Positions 48,243 through 56,874 of a stretch of DNA of 64,000 nt are shown here, piece after piece; the first letter of the stretch is position 1, and each line of letters starts with the position of its first letter. The notes beneath the pieces were generated by a model. That model ran no database searches and was not told where the DNA came from. It saw only the letters and a list, made by a program, of their open reading frames with translations. Source of the stretch: Sediminibacterium sp. C3 (lineage in GTDB: Bacteria > Bacteroidota > Bacteroidia > Chitinophagales > Chitinophagaceae); contig NZ_KI669560.1 in NCBI RefSeq assembly GCF_000508085.1, forward strand, positions 2,319,490 to 2,383,489, in the 5' to 3' direction. Position numbers and translations under genes: made by a program.

Positions 48243-49728
48243 CCCCGATGTACTCTCTTGCCTTGCCAATTTGAGCAATGACGAAGTATTTACACCACCA
48301 AGTTTGGTAAATGATATTTTGGACTTGCTTCCGACTGAATTATGGAGCAACCCAAACGCCAAGTTTTTAGACCCTGTTTCTAAAAGTGGCGTGTTTTTAC
48401 GGGAAATGGCAAAGCGACTGATGAAGGGTTTGGAAACTCAAATACCCGATAAGCAAGAACGCATTAACCACATTTTTAGCAAACAACTCTATGGCATAGC
48501 CATTACTGAATTGACCAGTTTACTGAGCCGCAGAAGCGTATATTGTTCCAAAACAGCTAATGGAAAATACTCCATTTGCGAAACCTTTAATGATGAGCAA
48601 GGCAACATCTATTATGAACGTATGCAACATACCTGGCAAAACGGCAAGTGCACCTATTGCGGCGCAAGCCAAGAAGTGTACGACCGAGAAGATGCTTTGG
48701 AAACCTACGCTTACAATTTTATTCACACAGACAATCCTGAAAAAATATTCAATATGAAATTTGACGTTATCGTTGGGAACCCCCCTTATCAGTTAAATGA
48801 TGGTGGTGGCACAGGTTCAAGTGCAAAACCGATCTACAACTTGTTTATTGAGCAGGCAAAGAAACTGAATCCTAAATACCTGTCGATGATTATTCCAGCA
48901 AGATGGTATTCAGGTGGTAAGGGATTAGATGACTTTAGAAGTGAAATGCTTATAGATAAGCGAATAAGAAAGTTGGTCGATTATGCTGATTCACGTGATT
49001 GTTTCCCTGGGGTTGATATTGCGGGCGGTATTTGTTATTTCCTTTGGGATAGGGACAACAAAGGAATTTGTGAAGTTAAGACAATCAGAAAAAATGAAAT
49101 AATAAAGTCTGAACGTTACTTAGATGAATTTGAAACTTTTGTAAGAGATAATCTAGCAATTAATATTATTCATAAGGTTAAAGAGAAAAGTCAAAATTTC
49201 TTAGATAATGTTGTATCAAGCAGAATGCCATTTGGTTTAGTTTCTAGTGTTAGGCCTGAAAAAATTGGAGATCTTGATTTGATAACAAGTGCTGGAAATG
49301 GCAAAATTTCCTCAAGTAAAGTAACTAGTGGAAAAGATTTAATCGGCAAATGGAAAGTAATGCTATCTAAAGCTTCAAATGACCACGGTGGACAACCAGA
49401 TAAAGAAGGTAAAAGACGAATTTTTTCAAGAGTTGAAATAATGCCTCCCCAAACAGTTTGCACGGAATCCTATTTAGTTGTTGGTAAGTACGAAAGTCGA
49501 TCAGAAGCAGAAAATATGGCAAACTTCTTAAAAACTAAGTTTTGTAGGTTTTTAGTTTCGACAATACTTTTAACCCAAAACATCACAAAAGGCAAATTCA
49601 TTTTCGTGCCAGATTTGCCAATGTCGGAAAGTTGGGACGATGAAAAACTTTACAGAAAATTCAATTTAAATCGTGAAGAAACTGAATTCATTGAACAGCT
49701 TATTCGACCGATGGAAGTTGAAGCATAA
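48223..49728 (+). CDS. Eco57I/type I-like N6-adenine DNA methyltransferase with NPPY motif
   Basis: A 501-aa modification enzyme. Motif X is DEVFTPPSLVNDILDLLP. The motif I position reads FLDPVSKSGVFLREMAKRL, a relaxed version of DPACGSG. A Cys pair in GKCTYCGAS comes next, then the catalytic motif IV FDVIVGNPPYQLNDGGG (near residue 186). The C-terminal part should recognise the DNA target (a TaqI/Eco57I-like specificity region), which explains the greater length. It overlaps the previous gene by 20 bp. Confidence 0.9.
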   Translation: MIQTNYNPDVLSCLANLSNDEVFTPPSLVNDILDLLPTELWSNPNAKFLDPVSKSGVFLREMAKRLMKGLETQIPDKQERINHIFSKQLYGIAITELTSLLSRRSVYCSKTANGKYSICETFNDEQGNIYYERMQHTWQNGKCTYCGASQEVYDREDALETYAYNFIHTDNPEKIFNMKFDVIVGNPPYQLNDGGGTGSSAKPIYNLFIEQAKKLNPKYLSMIIPARWYSGGKGLDDFRSEMLIDKRIRKLVDYADSRDCFPGVDIAGGICYFLWDRDNKGICEVKTIRKNEIIKSERYLDEFETFVRDNLAINIIHKVKEKSQNFLDNVVSSRMPFGLVSSVRPEKIGDLDLITSAGNGKISSSKVTSGKDLIGKWKVMLSKASNDHGGQPDKEGKRRIFSRVEIMPPQTVCTESYLVVGKYESRSEAENMANFLKTKFCRFLVSTILLTQNITKGKFIFVPDLPMSESWDDEKLYRKFNLNREETEFIEQLIRPMEVEA

Positions 49729-49755
49729 TCCGTAAATCACTTTAAATTTAAAAAT

Positions 49756-50130
49756 ATGTACAAAGCAACATTTGGAACAAAACAACAAGTAGCTTTTAAT
49801 TCTGAAGGAGAGTATTATGAATTTCTTGGTTACTTATCAAAAAATGATGGTTCAACAAGAATCGTATGGGAAGAAAATAATGAGCAAGGTGCTTGGGCGG
49901 AAGAAGGTCGAATTCTTTTCTATACCCCGCAGCCAAACCAATTGAGAGTTCAATTATTACATACAGCTGGAAATCCATCAATAGAATCACGTGTAAATTG
50001 TAATGAATTTGTTGAAAACATTAGAGCACATCATAATTTCGTTTTAGGTGGCAATCAAAATCTAGCTTCGATAAGGGCAACAGTCCCACAACAGTTTCTA
50101 ACAGACTTCGACAATGGTCGTTTGCTATAA
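49756..50130 (+). CDS. Hypothetical protein between methyltransferase and helicase genes
   Basis: A 124-aa beta-rich, soluble protein with no family I can name (starts MYKATFGTKQQVAFNSEGEY, ends QQFLTDFDNGRLL). It is 27 bp after the methyltransferase gene, and its stop codon is 4 bp before the helicase ATG, so it is clearly a member of the operon. There are no Cys pairs, no PD-D/ExK and no helix-turn-helix. It could be a specificity, inhibitor or structural subunit. Confidence 0.7.
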   Translation: MYKATFGTKQQVAFNSEGEYYEFLGYLSKNDGSTRIVWEENNEQGAWAEEGRILFYTPQPNQLRVQLLHTAGNPSIESRVNCNEFVENIRAHHNFVLGGNQNLASIRATVPQQFLTDFDNGRLL

Positions 50131-50134
50131 TGTT

Positions 50135-52654
50135 ATGTCTCAAAAAAAAGATTTTTTTCCTCCTCGACCATCCACCAATCCAACCATTTATGCTTATGAG
50201 TTGGTAGATGTAGCTACGCATAAAGGTTTGCTCAAAGTCGGCTATACCGACCGTGATGCACAAACACGTATCAAAGAGCAGTTAGGCACGGCAGCCATTC
50301 AATATAAAATCGTATTTGAAGAATCGGCAATGAAGCGTGATGGCAGTTCATTTACAGACCACGAAGTACACCGATTGTTGAGAGAATGGAAAGTAGTAAA
50401 CGAAAGCGGAGAATGGTTTAAATGCACATTAAATGATTTACGCAGAGCCATTCACCAAATCAAAACAGGCGAAAAAACAGAAGAAAACCGAGTGCTTACT
50501 TTCGGTATGCGACCCGAACAGGAAGAAGCAGTAAATAAATCCATTACCTATTTTAAAAGTTTCAAAAAAGAAAACCCTGATAAAACGCCTCACTTTCTTT
50601 GGAACGCCAAAATGCGTTTCGGAAAAACCTTTGCCAGTTACCAATTGGCTAAAAAAATGGGTTGGACAAAAATTCTGGTGCTGACGTTCAAGCCAGCCGT
50701 ACAAAGTGCTTGGGATGAAGATTTAATGACCCACGTAGATTTTGAAGGTTGGCAGTTCATTTCCAGAAATGGTTTATCCTTTGAAGAAGCAAACCCCAAA
50801 AAACCAATTGTTTGTTTTGGTTCGTTTCAGGACTACTTAGGTAAGAACACCAGCACAGGCGGTATCAAAACCAAGAACGAATGGGTACACGCCACCAATT
50901 GGGATTGTGTAATTTTTGACGAGTACCACTACGGAGCTTGGCGAGAAAACGCCAAAGAACTTTTTGAAGCGGAAGGCAAAAAAGAATTGGAATTTGGCGA
51001 AGGTGAAGGCATCGAATACTTTGATGAAGAAGCAATGCCTATCACCACAAATCACTATTTGTATTTGTCAGGCACACCTTTCCGTGCCATTGCATCAGGT
51101 GAATTTATTGAAGAACAGATTTTCAACTGGACGTATTCAGACGAGCAAAGAGCCAAAGCAGATTGGGACGAAAGCAAAGGAAAGAATCCTTATGCTTCCT
51201 TGCCCCGAATGGTAATGATGACCTACCAATTGCCCGATTCAATTAGCCAAATTGCTATGCAAGGCGAGTTTGACGGTTTTGATTTAAACATATTCTTTTC
51301 AGCCGAAGGCGAAGGGCGAGAAGCCCGTTTTAAATACGAAGATGAAGTACAAAAATGGTTGGATTTAATTCGGGGTTCGTTTAGCGAAACCACCGTTGAC
51401 AACCTGAAAATGGGTGCAAAAAAACCACCACTTCCATTTTCACACGCTCCATTGCTGAATGTCTTGAATCATACTTTTTGGTTTTTGCCTACGGTTGCCG
51501 CTTGTCACGCAATGGCAAATCTCTTAAAGCAGAGGCAAAACAAATTTTACCACGATTACACCGTAGTAGTTGCCGCAGGCACACAAGCAGGTATTGGGGT
51601 TCACGCTTTACCACCTGTTTTAGATGCTATGACCGATAATCCTTTGGAATCTAAAACCATTACTTTGTCTTGTGGTAAGCTCACAACAGGGGTATCGGTA
51701 AAGCCTTGGACAGGAATTTTTATGTTGCGTAATTCTTCCAGTCCTGAAACCTATTTTCAAGCAGCATTCCGAGTACAAACCCCTTGGGTGATTAAAAATC
51801 CTGATAGCAAATCGCCCAATAAAGAAGAAATTCTGAAAGAAGAATGCTATGTGTTTGACTTTGCCCCAAATAGAGCCTTACGCCAAATTGCTGATTACGC
51901 TTGCCGACTAAACGTAAACGAGTCAAACCCCGAAAAGAACGTTGAAGATTTCATCAATTTCCTTCCCGTTTTGGCTTATGACGGAAGTTCGATGAAACAA
52001 GTAGATGCAGCAGGAATATTAGACATTGCAATGAGTGGCACAACTGCAACTTTATTGGCTAGACGATGGGAAAGTGCTTTGCTCGTAAATGTGGACAATA
52101 ACACGCTTGCGAGACTAATGGCAAACGAAGAAGCGATGAAAGCCTTGATGAACATTGAAGGATTCAGAAACCTAAATCAAGACATTGAAACCATCATCAA
52201 TAAGTCAGAGAGCGTAAAGAAAGCGAAGAAAGAAGCCAACGACCGTGAACTGTCCAAGAAAGAAAAAAAGGAACTTTCAGACGAAGAAAAAGAATACAAG
52301 AGCCTGAGAAAGCAAATACAAGAAAAGCTCATCAAGTTTGCGACACGTGTTCCCGTGTTTATGTACCTAACAGACTACCGAGAAAGAAGTTTGAAAGACG
52401 TAATCACGCAATTGGAACCAGGTCTTTTCAAAAAGGTAACTGGTCTATCCGTCAAAGACTTTGAATTATTGGTAAGTCTTGGAGTATTCAACTCTGCCTT
52501 GATGAATGATGCAGTTTATAAATTCAAACGATATGAAGACGCAAGTTTGGAATATATCGGCATCAACAAACACGAAGGACAAGACATTGGGCTTTACGAC
52601 ACTGTTTTAAGCAGAAAAGACTATGAAGAATCATTTGTAAACGAACCTGAATAG
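50135..52654 (+). CDS. GIY-YIG-like nuclease fused to a superfamily 2 helicase (restriction-type protein)
   Basis: Probable restriction/translocase subunit of about 839 aa. Residues 12-100 resemble the GIY-YIG/T5orf172 fold (IYAYELVD...GLLKVGYTDRDAQTRI, then TDHEVHRLLREW). The helicase core follows: Walker A AKMRFGKTFASYQLAKK, motif II VIFDEYHYGAWRE, motif III YLSGTPFRAI and a late motif VI QAAFRVQTPWVI. A Lys/Glu-rich coiled coil (KKEKKELSDEEKEYKSLRKQ) and a C-terminal domain end the protein. The ATG at 50135 follows the previous stop codon; a longer frame starts 21 bp earlier. It is the last gene of the operon. Confidence 0.85.
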   Translation: MSQKKDFFPPRPSTNPTIYAYELVDVATHKGLLKVGYTDRDAQTRIKEQLGTAAIQYKIVFEESAMKRDGSSFTDHEVHRLLREWKVVNESGEWFKCTLNDLRRAIHQIKTGEKTEENRVLTFGMRPEQEEAVNKSITYFKSFKKENPDKTPHFLWNAKMRFGKTFASYQLAKKMGWTKILVLTFKPAVQSAWDEDLMTHVDFEGWQFISRNGLSFEEANPKKPIVCFGSFQDYLGKNTSTGGIKTKNEWVHATNWDCVIFDEYHYGAWRENAKELFEAEGKKELEFGEGEGIEYFDEEAMPITTNHYLYLSGTPFRAIASGEFIEEQIFNWTYSDEQRAKADWDESKGKNPYASLPRMVMMTYQLPDSISQIAMQGEFDGFDLNIFFSAEGEGREARFKYEDEVQKWLDLIRGSFSETTVDNLKMGAKKPPLPFSHAPLLNVLNHTFWFLPTVAACHAMANLLKQRQNKFYHDYTVVVAAGTQAGIGVHALPPVLDAMTDNPLESKTITLSCGKLTTGVSVKPWTGIFMLRNSSSPETYFQAAFRVQTPWVIKNPDSKSPNKEEILKEECYVFDFAPNRALRQIADYACRLNVNESNPEKNVEDFINFLPVLAYDGSSMKQVDAAGILDIAMSGTTATLLARRWESALLVNVDNNTLARLMANEEAMKALMNIEGFRNLNQDIETIINKSESVKKAKKEANDRELSKKEKKELSDEEKEYKSLRKQIQEKLIKFATRVPVFMYLTDYRERSLKDVITQLEPGLFKKVTGLSVKDFELLVSLGVFNSALMNDAVYKFKRYEDASLEYIGINKHEGQDIGLYDTVLSRKDYEESFVNEPE

Positions 52655-52790
52655 ACAATATGCCACCGCTCAACAGCCACACACATTGCCAAGTCGCACT
52701 AGCCGACTCCCAAGTCAAAACTTGGCAAAAAGTGAGTCTGTTCCAACCCACAACCGACAGTCAATCAGGACGAAAGAAAAACACCGTACG

Positions 52791-52922
52791 CACAACAGGC
52801 GTATGGCGGCAATGGCGGGTGATGTGGTTAATTGAACATTCTGCCTCGCATCAAATTTTGTGCTGGGTTGACAGTTTAGAGCTCCGAAATCCGCCACTGC
52901 GCCAAGCGCCAAACCGTTAGGC
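52791..52922. repeat. attC-like imperfect palindrome, element 1
   Basis: The left arm (AACAGGCGTATGGCGG, AATGGCGGG) is the near reverse complement of the right arm (ATCCGCCACTGCGCC, CAAACCGTTAGGC). The right end, GTTAGGC, matches the GTTRRRY core of integron attC sites. The centre, GTGATGTGGTTAATTGAACA and on, is shared with element 3 at 55850. It separates the restriction-like operon from the OLD ATPase gene. Confidence 0.65.
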
Positions 52923-52943
52923 GTGATTTAAACTTCCCATATC

Positions 52944-54734
52944 GTGTATACATATAAAATTCAAAAACTTACTCTCAAAGACGGATTTGAAATAACACCT
53001 GGACAATTGACAGTATTTGTAGGACCTAACAATTCTGGAAAAAGTCGATTATTAAAGGACATTCTCCAACTAAGCACATCAAACCAACATCATACAACGA
53101 TTTTGGGGAGTTTAGAATTTACTTTGCCAGATGATTTAGATGCACTTCTAAAATCATACCATATCAACGTAGTTCTAGAGGGTGGAGATTTCTATTTAAG
53201 AACATTAGATTCATCTTTGCTTAAAAGCTATAATCTTCATGTAGGAGGTGTTAATTGGTCAGAAAATATTAAATCTTGGCTCAAAAGAGAGAGCTACTCT
53301 GACCCAGAATATCGCAAGATGGTTCAAGTCAACTTTGCCAATTACTTTGGTAACTTTCTAAATACACTTCTTCTAACCGAAGATAGGCTGAAACTTATAA
53401 AGGAGTCAAGCAGTGGAAAAGTAAACCTATACGTGGAAAACTTGTTACAAGCATTTTATAGAGAAGGAATAGAAGCAGAAAATAAACTAAGAAAACTTAT
53501 TAAATCTGCATTTGGAATTGATGTTAGACTTGATATTTCTTCGTTGACTACAATGAGTATTCGGGTGGGAAAAGAACTTGATAATATTTCTCGTGACCCT
53601 ATGCAGTCTAGAGAAGAGTTCGAGAAGCTAGAGAGGCTAGACGAACAAGGCGATGGCATAAAGAGTTTTATCTCAACTTATTTATCAATTTTACTTGGCA
53701 GCAAACCAGTTCTATTACTTGATGAACCAGAAGCATTTTTGCATCCGCCGCAAACCTTACGATTGGGTGAAATAATTGCCGAACAAGCCTCAGAGGGTAG
53801 GCAAATCTTCATTGCTACTCACAGCACTGATTTATTACGGGGAATATTAAACATAAGACAAGATGTCACACTTTTAAGGTTGAATCGAGAGAACGATAAT
53901 AGTACATACAACCTATTAGACCCTAATGAACTTAAATCAATTTCTAGCGATCCCCTTTTAAGCTCCTCCAGAATATTGGATGGAATATTTTACAAGGGTG
54001 TTGTTGTAGTTGAAGCAGATAGTGATGCAACCTTTTACCAAAGAATTGCGCGGCAGATACGTAATTACGATGATATTCATTATGCTCATGCGCACAATAA
54101 ACAGACAGTCTCAAAAGTTGCTTTGCCATATAAGAACTTAGGTGTGAAATTCTGTGTCATAGTTGATTTTGATATTTTACGAGAGAAAGATGAGTTTGAT
54201 AAAATAATAAAAAGCCTTTCCTTCCCTCATGAAGAAATTCAGCATCTACATGAACTACGTAAATTGATAGTAGAAGAGATTGATGCCGTTAATCCAAATG
54301 AACTACTCGAAAACCTAAATAATGAATTAGAGGAGTTGTTATTGGAAAACAAGAAAAATGATGAAGAGGTATCTTTAAAATTACTAAAAGCTAGAAGAAA
54401 GCTAAAAAAGATTAGAGAGGAAAATTCTGATTGGTACAAATTCAAGCAAGCCGGATATCTTGCATTAACCGAGCCAAATCAAAAAGTGTTTGTTGAGCTG
54501 TCTACTATTTGCTCAAAGAGGGGAATGTTTATAATGCCGTATGGAGAACTCGAATCTTGGCTTGTTGAACATGGTGTTGAAAGAACTTCAAATAAATCAA
54601 GATGGATAGTTACAGCGTTGGAGAAGATACCAAGTTTGCAGCCCGATGAAACGAAAGAGCCATGGTTATTCATGAAAAAATACATGAATACCTCTATGAA
54701 ACAAACCATGCCTAACATGGTATTTCTGCAATAG
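52944..54734 (+). CDS. OLD-family ATPase with Toprim nuclease domain
   Basis: A 596-aa protein with GTG start. ABC-like ATPase: Walker A VGPNNSGKSR (residues 26-35), Walker B PVLLLDEPEAFLHPP (near 255) and the H-loop IFIATHSTDLLRG. The Toprim domain begins near 350 (GVVVVEADSDATFYQRIAR, then FCVIVDFDILREKDEFD with the D-x-D). A charged coiled-coil insert lies near 430-490, followed by a C-terminal domain. Such proteins act as DNA nucleases in phage defence. The GajB/UvrD-like partner of Gabija is not adjacent, so it is a stand-alone (class 1-like) OLD. It lies between palindromic elements as a one-gene module. Confidence 0.88.
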   Translation: MYTYKIQKLTLKDGFEITPGQLTVFVGPNNSGKSRLLKDILQLSTSNQHHTTILGSLEFTLPDDLDALLKSYHINVVLEGGDFYLRTLDSSLLKSYNLHVGGVNWSENIKSWLKRESYSDPEYRKMVQVNFANYFGNFLNTLLLTEDRLKLIKESSSGKVNLYVENLLQAFYREGIEAENKLRKLIKSAFGIDVRLDISSLTTMSIRVGKELDNISRDPMQSREEFEKLERLDEQGDGIKSFISTYLSILLGSKPVLLLDEPEAFLHPPQTLRLGEIIAEQASEGRQIFIATHSTDLLRGILNIRQDVTLLRLNRENDNSTYNLLDPNELKSISSDPLLSSSRILDGIFYKGVVVVEADSDATFYQRIARQIRNYDDIHYAHAHNKQTVSKVALPYKNLGVKFCVIVDFDILREKDEFDKIIKSLSFPHEEIQHLHELRKLIVEEIDAVNPNELLENLNNELEELLLENKKNDEEVSLKLLKARRKLKKIREENSDWYKFKQAGYLALTEPNQKVFVELSTICSKRGMFIMPYGELESWLVEHGVERTSNKSRWIVTALEKIPSLQPDETKEPWLFMKKYMNTSMKQTMPNMVFLQ

Positions 54735-54787
54735 CGGTCTAGGATCAAGTGTTGAATACATGAACACCATTCAACTTCATCAAAAAA

Positions 54788-54852
54788 TTAAGCTGACGTA
54801 ACACAGACTTCCGCTACTGCAGAAATACCCGTTCCGTTATCGGTCAGCTTAA
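54788..54852. repeat. attC-like palindrome, element 2
   Basis: Perfect 10-bp arms TTAAGCTGAC / GTCAGCTTAA with an inner TAAC...GTTA pairing (54799-54802 and 54836-54839). The unpaired middle has about 33 bases. It is the shortest of the three palindromes and separates the OLD gene from the DUF4268 gene. Confidence 0.65.
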
Positions 54853-54883
54853 AAGACGATACTAAAATAAATAAACTCAGACA

Positions 54884-55819
54884 ATGGAATTTGGAATTTT
54901 AAAAACAGTACCAGCTAGACAAAAATGGACGAACGAAGCCAGAGACTTTACTCCTTGGCTTGCAAACAATATTTCAGAGCTTAATAAAGCACTTGGACTT
55001 GAATTAGAAGTTGAAAACACAGAAGTTGCAGTTGGGCCATATTCTGCTGACATATTAGCTAAGGACACAGGTACAGGACAATATGTGGTTATTGAAAACC
55101 AATTAGAAAAAACGAACCACGATCATTTAGGCAAAGCGATAACTTATGCCTCGGTTCTTGACGCTTCAACAATTATTTGGATAGCGACAGACTTTACTGA
55201 AGAACATAAAAAAGCACTTGATTGGTTAAATGACCATACCTCAGACCAAATTTCAATCTTTGGTGTTCAAGTTGAACTTTGGCAAATTGACAACAGTAAT
55301 GCTGCATTACGTTTTAATATTGTTAGCAAACCCAACCAAGCCGTTAGACAAGCAGCAAGGTCAAAAGCAAATGACGAACTATCCGACAACAGAAAATTTC
55401 AATTTGAATTTTGGAATAAGTTCAAGGACAAACTTGCTAAGACAAAGAAAATACCTTCTTTACAGACACCTCGACCACAGTATTGGTTTGATGTTAGTTT
55501 AGGAAAAAGCAACATTCATATTTCCAATACTTGTAACACTGACGTAAACACTGTGGGAGTTAGAGTTTACATAGGAAATAAAATTGCCGACACTATGCTT
55601 CCATTTTTAGAAAGTAAAAAGACAGAAATTGAAACGGCAATCGGACAACCTTTGCAATGGAATCCCAACCCGGAAAATAGAGACAAAGTGATTGTATTGC
55701 TAAACTCGACTGACTTTAACAACCCTAAAAAAGTTGATGAATCCTTAGATTGGCTTGTTGAAAATACAATTAAGTTTCGTGAGACATTTTCAAAACTAGT
55801 AACACAAATAAAATTATGA
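54884..55819 (+). CDS. DUF4268 protein with PD-(D/E)xK-like nuclease motif
   Basis: A 311-aa protein. The N-terminal region shows a restriction-endonuclease-like core: an Asp in VGPYSADILAKD, then QYVVIENQLEKTNHDHLGK, where E-x-Q takes the place of E-x-K. ITYASVLDASTIIWIATDF is a family block. The C-terminal DUF4268 region starts near residue 165 (FQFEFWNKFKDKLAKTKK). Stand-alone proteins of this type are common in defence islands. It is a one-gene module with a palindrome on each side. Confidence 0.83.
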   Translation: MEFGILKTVPARQKWTNEARDFTPWLANNISELNKALGLELEVENTEVAVGPYSADILAKDTGTGQYVVIENQLEKTNHDHLGKAITYASVLDASTIIWIATDFTEEHKKALDWLNDHTSDQISIFGVQVELWQIDNSNAALRFNIVSKPNQAVRQAARSKANDELSDNRKFQFEFWNKFKDKLAKTKKIPSLQTPRPQYWFDVSLGKSNIHISNTCNTDVNTVGVRVYIGNKIADTMLPFLESKKTEIETAIGQPLQWNPNPENRDKVIVLLNSTDFNNPKKVDESLDWLVENTIKFRETFSKLVTQIKL

Positions 55820-55849
55820 CAACCGAACAGAAAAAAAAAGCCGAACCGA

Positions 55850-55976
55850 TAACAGGCGTTTGGCTTAATAGCGTGTGAAGTGGTTAATTTAACATTCTAC
55901 CCCGCATCAACTTTTGTGGCACATTGACAGTTTTGTGCTCCGAAAACCCGCCCGAACGCAAAGCATAAAAACGTTA
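55850..55976. repeat. attC-like imperfect palindrome, element 3
   Basis: It begins TAACAGGCGTTTGGC and ends AACGTTA. The centre (AGTGGTTAATTTAACATTCT, then CCCGCATCAAC, TTGACAGTTTTGTGCTCCG) repeats element 1 at roughly three-quarters identity by eye. It lies between the DUF4268 gene and the HNH/HIT gene. Confidence 0.65.
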
Positions 55977-56107
55977 ATACCACTAGTAGATTTCAAAATA
56001 AGCAGAACAATTGATAAAGTTTAAAAAAATAAAACCAGGACTCTCAAAAAATTAAAAGCGAACAGTATTACATCCGAAAAATAAAACAAACACTCCTTCC
56101 CCACCCA

Positions 56108-56854
56108 ATGACCTACCACCAACTAAAATCCTTCCTTGAGCAAAAAATGCGTATGTCGCATATTTACCAACCGGTGATGATCAAGAAGCTATTAGAGTCA
56201 GGTGGCCAAGCTACTGATATAGATATTGCCAATTCACTATTAAAATACGACCCAAGTCAAATAGAATACTACCAAAGCATTACCAACAATATGGTTGGTA
56301 AAGTTTTACGTAATCACAACATAGTAGAAAAGCAAAAAAAACTATATAAGCTAGTAGATTTCAATAGCATTACTGAACCACAAATAAAGGAACTCATCAA
56401 GCTCTGTGAAAGTAAAGTAGATGCATATATCCAAAAGCGAGGAGATGCCATTTGGAGCCATCGAACTTCCAACAGAGCACCAGTATCAGGAAGTATCCGT
56501 TACCAAGTACTAAAAAGAGCAAGCTTCCGTTGTGAGCTCTGCGGAATCTCAGCTGAAGAAAAAGCATTAGAAGTTGATCATATTACCCCAAAAAATCTGG
56601 GTGGGGAAGATTCAATAAACAATTACCAGGCGCTTTGCTATTCATGCAATGCTTCCAAAAAGGATAAGAACAATACAGACTTCAGAGGGCAGCACGACAA
56701 ATTTAAATGTAGAAATATTGGCATAAATTCGGGGAGTGATGCGGGACAAACCATTTTCCATACTCATATTCATTTAATCCCAAGAAGGAAAAACGATGTC
56801 TCCCAACCTATTGGCGGAGTCAGAAATATTATACCAGGAAAAGGCGCATATTAG
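56108..56854 (+). CDS. HNH endonuclease with C-terminal HIT-domain remnant
   Basis: A 248-aa protein. Residues 1-120 are helical and winged-helix-like. An HNH nuclease core follows (RYQVLKRASFRCELCG, ALEVDHITPKNLGG, CYSCNASKKDKNNTDFR) with its two Cys pairs and the VDHITP histidine. From about residue 205 it becomes the last third of a HIT domain (NIGINSGSDAGQTIFH, then THIHLIPRR with the His triad, and GGVRNIIPGKG). The first two thirds of HIT seem to be missing, so the HIT part is likely a remnant of an HNH-HIT fusion after an in-frame deletion. A helicase gene follows after 20 bp. Confidence 0.83.
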   Translation: MTYHQLKSFLEQKMRMSHIYQPVMIKKLLESGGQATDIDIANSLLKYDPSQIEYYQSITNNMVGKVLRNHNIVEKQKKLYKLVDFNSITEPQIKELIKLCESKVDAYIQKRGDAIWSHRTSNRAPVSGSIRYQVLKRASFRCELCGISAEEKALEVDHITPKNLGGEDSINNYQALCYSCNASKKDKNNTDFRGQHDKFKCRNIGINSGSDAGQTIFHTHIHLIPRRKNDVSQPIGGVRNIIPGKGAY

Positions 56855-56874
56855 AGTACCCAATATCCAATCTC

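Noticed and set aside
52944..55819. Gabija system (GajA plus GajB)
   Set aside because: The OLD protein could pass for GajA, but the next gene is a DUF4268 nuclease and not a UvrD-like helicase, and a palindrome stands between them.
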